DNA from: Bolinopsis microptera | Lineage: Eukaryota > Ctenophora > Tentaculata > Lobata > Bolinopsidae | Reading direction: 5' to 3' | Length of the DNA stretch: 64,000 nt | Assembly (NCBI RefSeq): GCF_026151205.1 | Contig: NC_087079.1 | Coordinates: forward strand, 5,475,230 to 5,539,229 | Part shown: positions 25,181-34,745 of the stretch, piece by piece | Layout of the letters: every line of letters begins with the position of its first letter | Position numbering within the stretch: the stretch's first letter is position 1 | Program-made: the position numbers and the translations under genes | The notes under the pieces: model-generated | What the model saw: the letters and a program-made list of their open reading frames with translations, nothing else | Database searches by the model: none | What the model was told of the DNA's origin: nothing

Positions 25181-25186
25181 TTTATA

Positions 25187-26041
25187 TTGAATATTATTCT
25201 ATTAAATTTAAGATCAACAATTATGTGTTTGTTATATCATTTAGAAGGGAATAGAATTTTTGTCAAGGATTCAAATAAAAGCCCGAATTGAATTAGCTAA
25301 TTAGTTAATTTGCTAATTAGTTAATTAGTTAATTTGCTAATTAGTTAATTTGCTTCATATCGTTTACCACACATTAACTTGATCAGGAATTACTAAAACA
25401 TCATAAGCACAGCAATACGGAAAAAAACGAAATAAGAAGTACCAAAAATAACTGGGATTTGGTTCCTTTAACTGTACACATTACTGCGGGAAAAAAACAT
25501 ATCAATTAAATTTAACTTAATAACATCCGGTCAACATCTGATCATCTACTTTATCTTGAACAATTAATAGGAATCAGTGAGATCAAAAACTGGAGATATA
25601 AATAAGTTAATTTTCATGTGAAGTAAAGTAACCCAATTAATATTAATAATAATATAGCATTAACAAAATAGTCACGATTGGCCAAAGCATTTATGCGCCA
25701 TGTTCACTGTTCAAGAACAACAGATATTTTAATAAGATCGTATTAGAAAAATACAAATCCAAGATAAAAAGGCACAAAACAAGTTCATGAAACTGATATT
25801 AAAGTTCGGTAAAAACACAACTAGTGTAATATACAATATACGTATATATATATTTTTTCAAATAAACATATTTGTATATTATATATATTATATACAAATA
25901 TGTATATTTGAAAAAAAAAGAGAACAACAATAATTGGTGAGTGGTGTCGGTGAACATGATACAGTAAAACGTTTTTAACATTCTATAACTCTCTCTAAAA
26001 TCTAAAATAAAAACTCTACCAGATGTAGCTCTAACTAAACG
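25187..26041. other. Gene-free stretch downstream of the B3GALT6-like gene
   Basis: AT-rich. Holds tandem copies of gctaattagttaattt (25290-25355). An AT inverted repeat at about 25850-25920 has arms tttttcaaataaacatattt and aaatatgtatatttgaaaaa. No coding signal. The 3' UTR of the gene ending at 26042 should lie here. Confidence 0.5.
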
Positions 26042-27025
26042 CTAACAATAAGCTACCCCCTGTTCATACTTTTCCATAAACTCCTCCATTTGGTCAAGCT
26101 TAACGTAATGCATCAGCAGGGCCTGCTTATTACTACACCCATATTTCTGATGCCAATAAAATCCCCTGATGGTAGACACTTCTATTTTCCCTGAATGATA
26201 GGCCAGGGTCCCCATGAACGCGTCCTCGACATAAAACAAAGGCTGAACCCCCGTGTCCCACACTGACTTAAGTTCCTGGACAGTATCAAATGATAGCACA
26301 TACCCGCTGCCACTGCAGTACGGAGGGTATGTATCTGGATCCCACAGTTCCTTACCAACACCGTATCTGCCACGCCGCAGAACGGGCTGCCGGTTCGTTC
26401 TTGCGCCTCCAAAGAACATTTTACCGCCCGAATTACTGTTCAGCTGCTCGTGGAGGTACCTGTTCAGCAGCTTAATATTAATGAAACTATCATCATCCGT
26501 CTTGACTAAGAAGGAAAAGTTATAAGTATCCACAGAGTACTGCAACAACCACAGAACCTTCAACACAAGGTTATGATAACTATCCAGCTCATCCGCCATG
26601 ATCATGTCCTGATACATCTCAATCTCCGCCTCTAGCTTACCCATTGTCTCTGCACTCTCCGTCTTACCCACTACAAACACATACTTCCACCTGTCTATCT
26701 CAGTCCCATCATCTTCAAGCCACCGGTACCCCGCCCAGCTCTTCTTCCTGATTACTTCACGGTGCGGGGTGTGATCTGGCGCTGTTATCACGAACACTAT
26801 GAAGGTATAGTAGGGTTTCTGCTCGGTGGATTCCACCTCAACTAACTGGCCTTGTTCCTCCACTGCGATGGTGTCATTGCCTGCTAGGTTGAAGCCCGTG
26901 TGTTCGAACTCTTTCTCTTCGCTGTGGTAACTGAGGTTGAGGATGACGTAGGCTACACCCGTTAAGCTGAGGACTATGTACCAGAAGAGGAGGTTGGAGA
27001 CGCCACGTGTGTGATTATCACTCAT
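26042..27025 (-). CDS. B3GALT6: Beta-1,3-galactosyltransferase 6-like (GT31), glycosaminoglycan linker synthesis
   Basis: Single exon, 327 residues, close to human B3GALT6 (329), which is also intronless. It is a type II Golgi protein: short cytosolic tail, then a membrane anchor at about residues 12-31. The GT31 catalytic domain runs from about residue 72 (FIVFVITAP) and includes the metal-binding DDD at 177-179 in VKTDDDSF, GSGYVLS at about 239-245, and the acidic ED at 267-268 (YVEDAFMG). The ending YGCSNKQALLMH resembles the GCSN block characteristic of B3GALT6. The family adds the second galactose of the GlcA-Gal-Gal-Xyl linker on proteoglycans. Assignment to B3GALT6 rather than another B3GALT rests on length, the GCSN block and lack of introns. 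Confidence 0.82.
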   Translation of the reverse strand: MSDNHTRGVSNLLFWYIVLSLTGVAYVILNLSYHSEEKEFEHTGFNLAGNDTIAVEEQGQLVEVESTEQKPYYTFIVFVITAPDHTPHREVIRKKSWAGYRWLEDDGTEIDRWKYVFVVGKTESAETMGKLEAEIEMYQDMIMADELDSYHNLVLKVLWLLQYSVDTYNFSFLVKTDDDSFINIKLLNRYLHEQLNSNSGGKMFFGGARTNRQPVLRRGRYGVGKELWDPDTYPPYCSGSGYVLSFDTVQELKSVWDTGVQPLFYVEDAFMGTLAYHSGKIEVSTIRGFYWHQKYGCSNKQALLMHYVKLDQMEEFMEKYEQGVAYC

Positions 27026-27415
27026 TACGTCATGTCATTGTGGTGGTTGTTACTGTTGTTTCATTACCTGGATGGTGAGGTCGTGATTATAGGGTTTTGA
27101 GATGTAAGGAACTGGGATTAGGTGTCACACAAATTTGTATTAATAAAGTATGTTTGATCGTTTTAGTTTTTACTTGATTATCCGTATTGAATACTGAGCT
27201 GGAAGCATGGCAAGAAAGACATTAACAGTTGAACGAATAAGAGAATAAATTAATACAAGCCATCGGATAAAATTACGACAAACTTAGAAACTCAGGTCTT
27301 GGTAAAACGCGTTTCAGCTGGAATCGGAAATGAAAAAAGTTTAAAAGTTTAAAAACTGCGTACGGCTTGAATATTAAAATTCTTGAAGGCCCTTTTCAAC
27401 ATAACAATATAACAG
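27026..27415. other. Spacer between the GNL3 3' end and the B3GALT6-like start
   Basis: About 390 bp. It holds the GNL3 3' UTR and the B3GALT6-like promoter, both read on the minus strand. No repeat or clear core-promoter motif seen. Confidence 0.4.
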
Positions 27416-30400
27416 TTAACACATTTCTTCCTCGTCATCAAGCTCACTTTCATCTCCATCTTCTTCCTCATCTTCCTCTTCTATACCCTCATCAATATCC
27501 ATATCATTAAACTTCTTCTTCTTCTCTGTCTTCGTTATCTCTATGTTTAGCTGTGTGGAAAGCTTGTTAACGGGCTGTAACCACGACCTTCACTAGTATC
27601 ATATTATAATATACATAATAATATCAAAAACAATCGGAATCAGCACTCAGCAAGTTGAACGATATACCAATCACGGATATTTATAATCTTATACTGTATT
27701 AGATATTTAGCATTATTAAAGAAAACCAAAGTCACCTCAGAAGAGTTAAGTCTGAGTGCGTCACCGTCGAACATCAATCTGTGAACATCCTGAATCTGTT
27801 CCTCGGGAATTACTCCGCCAGCAATCCCATTTTCACACACAACGCAGAACTTTATTTTCTTATCTCGGAACCTTTTAAGAACCAGTCGTCCCACTGCTTC
27901 GTGGTCAGTCTCTTTTTTGCAGTACAGATTGAACCTGAGAGAGTATAGTTTTAGATATAATGCCCTATAATCGTGGAATGTTTTTTTGATAAAACTTCCT
28001 GTAATGTTTAGGGCATCGTAAAATGTACTACGTTAGTGACTGACATATTATAATTCAAAATTCATATTGTTGTAACTTTGCGGATGATCATTGCCATCTT
28101 TAACTTTGCTATCAAATTTTTATGATTTAAGTGATAAACAGGAAATTTCAATGATCCCCAAACTACATTTTCCCCAAACCACCAATCAGTCTAATGAGTA
28201 CAAACCTCACTGCAAGAGCATCTGTCAAACCCTCGGGATGGCTGTAATCAGGTAGAGTGAAATGGAACATGGCATCTTGTTTACTGATACACTGTGCTAG
28301 AGCCATCATTACTTCAGTGGGGTAGTTCATAAAGTTGTGTATATTGTGTAGCACGTTTAGCAGCCCTTTGTACTCCATCTCTATTAAACCTGAGATAAGG
28401 GGAGAGTAGGAATCTATGAAATAGGAGTGAAGTGAAATCCATGATAAGAAAATAAACAGTTTCTTATATATGGGCAATTCCACGGTAAGGTTCCACTTGG
28501 TGAAAATGAAAAATGTTAAGATAGGCACCTAATTTTGGTTAAAATATGTTCATTAGACTCTTAACCTTACAAGTCAACAAAAGTTTTTTGTTTCATATTG
28601 CGTTAACTTTTGATTTTTCTCATTCAAAGGAACACTACTCGGAAATGAAAAAAATCGTTCAAATTTTCAAAGGGCCATAGTTTGGGTATGCAGCAATATT
28701 TCTCTATGAAATTCCATATACTTAGGCATATGCATAAGAATGAGAGCTATGCAAAGTTTCAAAACCGTTACTCAAATACTTTTTCTAAAAAATTTCCACA
28801 AAGATGGTGTCACGTCCGTCACAAAATTAAGCAAAAAAGTTTTTTCTGAGCCACATAGTGCTATTTATATTCAAAAAACCACTGTAACCTATCTCTTCTG
28901 AAGGTAAGGGAGTACCGTAGAAATTATCAGGCTTGTATCTTTTAAGAAAAAAATTTTGTAAGGGGGGTCCCAACTTGTCGCGTCCGTCACATTTTTTTGA
29001 AAATGCTCCAAAAAATCTTTAAACAGACTTTAAAGGCATTTTTTCTTAAAGCTGAGGCCGTCCTCAACAAAACTATGTCGTCAAATCAAAAATTGGACAG
29101 AAAATGACCGAGTTATGTATAATTTTGTATATGCCCATATATGGGCATACGGCTCACTTTTAGCCATTTTTATCCATATTTCCATTATTTTGACTAAAAT
29201 CAAGACAAATAGAAGTCAAATAAGATTGGATTGTGTTGATTATGTTGACTAGACTATCAAAGAACATCATATGCAATTCAATAATTTAATTTACTGATTT
29301 TTTGCCATTTTATTTGCTTACAACTTTTTCAGAGGTAAAAGGCACAAAAAATGGACTTAACCCTATTTTCGCATATTTTTGAAGTAAAAATTCAATATCT
29401 TCCACATTTTAAACACTAAAGTAATGAAACTTTTAGGATATGGTCTCAACAGTATGATGCGTTGAACAGTGATGAATGTTTTACCAGAGTTATAAATTTG
29501 TTCAAGTAAAGAAATAATTGATGCCCCTAGACTGATACCCTAGCGTATGCCCAAAATGGACGATTTTGGCTGTTGCAGACCTCTTGGGGGTATTTGAGGC
29601 CTAAAAATTGGCATGAATACAGAGTAGATGTCACTGAACAAGATAAAAGTGTCGAGTGGAAGGTTTGGAAAAATTGAAAAAAAACGTGTGTCCGTCACAG
29701 TCACGTCTGTCACAATTTGAAAATGGCGCCACGCAAACAAAAATTGAGCAATCTCTAAGAAAATGGCATCTCAGACATCCCTAAACCTTCTTCTATCATT
29801 GTAATTCCAAATTAGATACAATAGATAACTTTTTGAGATAAATTTGGGTACCATCTGAGTAGACACCCAAAAAAAGTGTCATATTTACGTCACGTCCGTC
29901 ACAGGGGTGCTATCTCAGAAAGTAATAATAGTATGGGTCTGAAATTTTCACACAACCTGTAGAAAGGTTAAATGTGGACTAATAAACAGTTGGAGCTGAT
30001 AAATAAACAACATCTCGAGTACAACATTCGTTTGAACTTTAAAAAACAGCAAAATCGTGGTGTCCGTCACGGTGGAATTGCCCATATACATTATACAGCA
30101 TGTACGTAAATTTGTAAATGCTGAAATTCTTCATTTAGTAGGATCTTTTATCATTTTAGGAAAACAGAAATAAGTATAATAGGGGGGGGGGGGTAATGAC
30201 TACCAATGGAGACTTTTGGGGACTAATGGGGACTAAAAATCGTGGGGACTAGAGGTCAACTCGTTGACGTAATTCACCATTTGTCCCCATAAGTCCCCAG
30301 AATTTTTGACAGTTATTTATGGTTTTCAAGTTAGTTTAAGAACGATACGATCGAGATGTTTTGTCCAAGATAAGAGTAGGATAAATCTAAATGGGGACTA

Positions 30401-31907
30401 ATGGAGACTTTTGGGGACTAATGGGGACTAAAAATCATCTAAATGGGAACTAATGGAGACTTTTGGGGACTAATGGGGACTAAAAATCGTGGGGACTAGA
30501 GGTCAACTCGTTGACGTAATTCACCATTTGTCCCCATAAGTCCCCAGAATTTTTGACAGTTATTTATGGTTTTCAAGTTAGTTTAAGAACGATACGATCG
30601 AGATGTTTTGTCCAAGATAAGAGTAGGATAAATCTAAATGGGGACTAATGGAGACTTTTGGGGACTAATGGGGACTAAAAATCATCTAAATGGGAACTAA
30701 TGGAGACGTTTAGACAATATTGAATGTATTAGCTTTTGTTTGGCGGCTTTTAAAAGTCGGTTACCTGGCATAGTGACCAGTTTGAGATTGTCACTGAGCT
30801 TTGTCATGGTGCTTCTCTTAGCTTTTGTTCTACCGCATTGCTTCAGAATTGTGCTGACAACGGAAGATTTGCCAACTTGAGGACCCCCAATAATACCAAT
30901 CTTCTGTTCTGAAATATAACGATTATTATAAAATAGGTCACATTTTGAGCATGTCATACTTAGAAAAACATGATCAAATGTTTACAGATTCTCATGGTAC
31001 CTTACATCATAGCATCTAAAAAATATACTTTTTTTCAAAATTCCACAAACCTTCTGTAGAAGGAATCTGTTTGAGGTGTGACAGGAATGGTTTTGCCCCA
31101 CCAAACCTGGCGAGAGTTGCTTTATAAGCTGATATTATCTGCTCACACTCTGTAAGCATGATTTCTGTGCTTTTTAACACAAATGTAGGAGCTTTCTTGC
31201 TGTAAACTGAGTACCTGTAAAATTAAAATATTAGCTTGTATTTTACCTGATATCTAGAGAACCTGAAATAATTCATAGAACATGGTTCAAACATAATAGT
31301 ATACAGTAGTATTTGTAACTTTGGATCAGTAACCCAGAGGAGGATTTCTGTTGTGAGTAAATTAAAAATTAATCAGAGTAGATTCTCAAGATTAGAAAAT
31401 CATAAGAATTAAGTAATTCATAACAAACCATTGATGAGCAACAGACTTTGGCACAAGATCAACTTTATTTAAAACAAAAACAACTGATTTGTCAGCACTT
31501 GAGAGTTCTGAAAAGGTTTTGTCACAGAAGCATTCCATAGGGCTGCGAATATCAATCACCCAAACAATGATGTCGCACTGAGAGATTGTCACATGAGCAG
31601 AGACTGATTTTGCTGCTGCAACTGGAGTAGTCTGAGCTTTAGGCTTTTGCACAACAATTAGGGGTTTTTTCTTTCTCTGCTTTTTCAGCTCATTTTTAGC
31701 TTCAGTCTGATTCAAAGCTTCAAGAAGCAGTTCTTCCTTAAATGGGGCAAGATTAGGAATGCTTCCGTCAATGGTCTTCTTCTTTTTGTTGGTGTTCTTC
31801 ATAGTTTTAGCAAGCTTCTTGTTGTGTTCACGGACCTTCTTTCTGATCTTGTACTTCTTGTGACACGTCATACGCTTGCTCTCCTTCTGATTGAATGCCT
31901 TCACCAT
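27416..31907 (-). CDS. GNL3: Nucleostemin-like nucleolar GTPase
   Basis: Six exons: 31907-31429, 31214-31051, 30908-30708, 28389-28206, 27934-27736 and 27574-27416. Phases match throughout; 1386 nt, 461 residues. GNL3 is a nucleolar, circularly permuted GTPase acting in large-subunit ribosome biogenesis and proliferation. The N-terminus is the basic nucleolar domain (SKRMTCHKKYKIRKKVREH). Then come the permuted G motifs: G4 NKVDLVP at 147-153 precedes G1 GGPQVGKSS at 222-230. The G3 region reads VTMPGNR, so the usual Asp of DxPG is not seen. Exons 4-5 align by eye with the human C-terminal domain (LPDYSHPEGL against VPGYRNSLEF). Exon 6 encodes a Lys cluster and an acidic Glu/Asp tail, as in the family. 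The exon 3 donor, C|GTCTCC, lies at the edge of a tandem repeat. Confidence 0.85.
28471..30084. mobile_element. Inverted-repeat DNA element in GNL3 intron 3
   Basis: The ends are inverted copies (tgggcaattccacggt at the left, ggtggaattgccca at the right), flanked by TATA at 28467-28470 and 30085-30088. The word CGTCCGTCAC or a close variant recurs at about 28814, 28980, 29690, 29700, 29890 and 30062. No transposase-like frame is seen. A non-autonomous element of 1614 bp with repeated internal words. Confidence 0.78.
30182..30707. repeat. 247 bp tandem repeat with poly-G end
   Basis: Starts with a run of 12 G at 30182-30193. It holds just over two copies of a 247 bp unit rich in ggggactaatgg, with an internal cgttgacgtaattcacc block. 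The second copy ends at 30707 exactly where GNL3 coding sequence begins, so the GNL3 exon 3 donor dinucleotide is part of the repeat. Confidence 0.85.
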
Positions 31908-32631
31908 TTTTGCTCCTGTACTAAGAATATACTGATATTAGCTTTAAATTCATCTTTAGAAAAGTAGAAACAAATACAAAAAATGTTCAGTACACCCTAC
32001 TTAAGACTTCTTTGGCCAGCACCAGGACCATGATGAAATAGTAATACACAAATGTAGCTTTCTATGATAATTCAGTATGAAATCAATAGAATATTACAAA
32101 GCCCCTTTCAATTGATGACTCTCAGTAGTTAGTCAACTATTATTAGAATTGATCATGATTTCCGCTTGGTACTCATTAGGTCTCTAAGAAAGCCAACAGT
32201 GTGCTGATATGCATTGTCACATGTACTTACTAGAAGCAGCACACGGCCCATTTCGGACTTGCACGAGTTATACTTATTATTAGAATTGAAGTCACCAATT
32301 GAAAGAAGCTGGTTAATATTACTGAGAGTGGGAGTTAATTAAACCAAGCAACTTTGTGTTTCATAAATATCAACCTGTTCTAAAATTTCGAAGAAGGCTT
32401 GAACCCTGAATTAGAGTCAAAATGTGAGAACAAAAATTAAATCAAGCTGTCAAAGAGATCCTGATTTCCAAGCTTCAAGTTGTTTTCCGTCAGCGAATAA
32501 ATACAGGAATAAGTGCAAACAATGAAGTTTTGCAGATCGGGAACAGTGATACTGATGATTTAGCAAAATAATAATAACAATAATTCTATGTAGTTACATA
32601 ATTGAAACAATTATGGCCCCTCATTGTGGGC

Positions 32632-32790
32632 AGCAGAGGCGGCTATTGAGGGCGTCCAGGCGTCCGTGGACGCCCTAAAATTATTATCTGGTGCTTGAAA
32701 ATAGAAAAAGTGATTAGTGATAGCATTCAGAAATATCTAATCGCAATATAAAGCTCTTTGTTCACTCAAACGTTCGAATGTAAGCGCATG
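32632..32790. repeat. Dispersed repeat copy A with hAT-like end
   Basis: Begins cagaggcggctattgagg, then a subterminal hairpin in which GGGCGTCC pairs with GGACGCCC (32650-32675). This is followed by ctaaaattattatctggt and ends near caaacgttcgaatgta. A second copy lies at 38591-38760. The CAGAGGCGG start resembles hAT termini; the matching right end was not found. Confidence 0.6.
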
Positions 32791-33162
32791 CATGATCTTA
32801 CGTACTCAGCACATCAAGCGCATCCCACTTCAGGTAATCTATATGATTTGGTTGTCCAGGACACCATGCAATTTGAACTATTAACTGCTATGATACGGCG
32901 CGGCTGAGATTGTACACGTGTGGTGTCCTGTTTCACCCATGTTATAAGCTACTGCCTAATGCCTCACACCTCATGCAGATGTGACCAGATGTAAAGAAGA
33001 AACTGGAGCACAAGAAAAGCAATCCCGTGCTCTTATGGTGAAAGGAGTAAGGACTACAATTTATATTTTGCCCTTAATGTTTGCTGGATCGATCCCAAAG
33101 ATCCAAGAAACGCAGAATTACGGGATACCGGGTAGCTTGTAATTGATTATTCATTATCATAT

Positions 33163-34745
33163 TGACGGATGTTACTCGTCTAAATTTCTTCGAAGTAGCG
33201 CGCGCCGCTTTCTTCTCGAAATGTTATGGCCCGATGGCAAGTGCTACGAAGTAGCGCGCGCCGGGCCAGATCATTAACAATGGTCAAATTATCATATACA
33301 TATACAATTTTCAGAACATGTATCAGAATATTTTAATACTTTAGTATCAAGTATGGTTTCGTTCGTACTCAAACATCAAATGATGAATTGGTTGTCACCT
33401 TAAATGGAGGATCCACTAATCCCAACTACAAAGCAACTAAACTGGAAAACCAAAAAAATTATGTAACTCCTAACATTGAAACAAACACATTGATGTGAAT
33501 TGCTTTGCATTTTTAAGTACTCTAACAAAAGTTTTAATCAGCTTAATGATTTACAAATTTTGGAAATGATATTGCATTGTTTGATTTACAATTTACAATA
33601 ACTCAAACACAGACATAGATCATGATGAATGAATTTTTAATTTATTTTTTAATTTGACTATTCGAATAATGTAAATTTGTGCACTAATTCAAATAATAAA
33701 CCATAAAGTTGAATTTTAACCGACAAATGTTATTTGTTTAAATTTCTAGTCTTCGAAGTAGCTCGCGCCAATTTCTTCTCGAAATATATAGCCCGAGGCG
33801 AGTGCTCCGAAGTAGCGAGCGCTGGGTCAGTCCATATTTAACAACTGACAAGATTATTTTTAATTTAGTTTATTTACTCAATACTAAGCGCCTTGTCATA
33901 CGTTGTATGACCCGCCGCGCACGGGTGCGCGGCTCCCCCTGTATCGTTGAAACTCTACTATAGTGAAGCGACAGTGGGCGTCACCACGTGATACAATTTG
34001 CTCTAACCAGAGCCCTCTCGCTTGCAGTAGCGCGCGACCGCCGGAGTTGTGAAACAAGCGCGTCACGCAGTACGCGTATACACATGGCTATGTGAATGAT
34101 ACAATAAGCACCTTACTGGGCCGCGCTCAGCCTGTCATTCCGCCAAATCTTTATGAACATAATAGCCTGGGGTCCTCAGGTAATAAGCACCATGAGTTGG
34201 CACAACATTGTTTTTCCGATTTTGATAAATTTGGTACCAAAAATTGTTTAAAAATGCGAATAAAACAATTCCACCGTGCAGCAATTGTTGTTTAAAAATA
34301 CTACGGTGCGTTTGGTCTGTGGTCGCCGCGCGTACTTTTTTGTGCAATTTTGCAGTTTTTATAATATTTGGCATACAGTTTCAATTATTTTGAATTAACA
34401 GTTATGACGTTGCAATCAGCGAGACTTTATTTTTTGTATTAATGTTTAAAGATTTAAAAGATTTTTAAAAATTCCGAACCTCAATTGTGTAAATTTTTAA
34501 ATTTTGTTTGAATTTAGCTTTCATTTTAGACTTCACGTCTCCCGAAATAAAATTGCGAACAAAGTGAAACAAGGAACTAAGTAAACTGTAAAACCAAATT
34601 TTCGTCACGCATTGGACTTTATTTTGACGGATGTTACTCGTCTAAATTTCTTCGAAGTAGCGCGCGCCGCTTTCTTCTCGAAATGGCCCGATGGCAAGTG
34701 CTACGAAGTAGCGCGCGCCGGGCTAGACCATTAACAATGGTCAAA
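33163..34745. repeat. Three copies of a GC-rich repeat of about 115 bp
   Basis: Copies at 33163-33290, 33749-33840 and 34623-34745 carry cgaagtagcgcgcgccg, then tttcttctcgaaat, then gaagtagcgcgcgccggg. The outer two are nearly identical (one lacks tgttat) and share flanking gacggatgttactcgtctaaa and ccattaacaatggtcaaa. The middle copy is diverged. Origin unknown; no clear tRNA A/B boxes. Confidence 0.75.

Noticed and set aside
25799-25981. Minus ORF rich in Tyr/Ile/Lys
   Set aside because: Translation of an AT inverted repeat.
28390-28528. N-terminal part of a minus ORF (28163-28528)
   Set aside because: It is intron and element sequence; the coding part is GNL3 exon 4 starting at the cag acceptor at 28390.
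33163-33290. tRNA gene or tRNA-derived SINE
   Set aside because: No A box or B box and no cloverleaf could be drawn.
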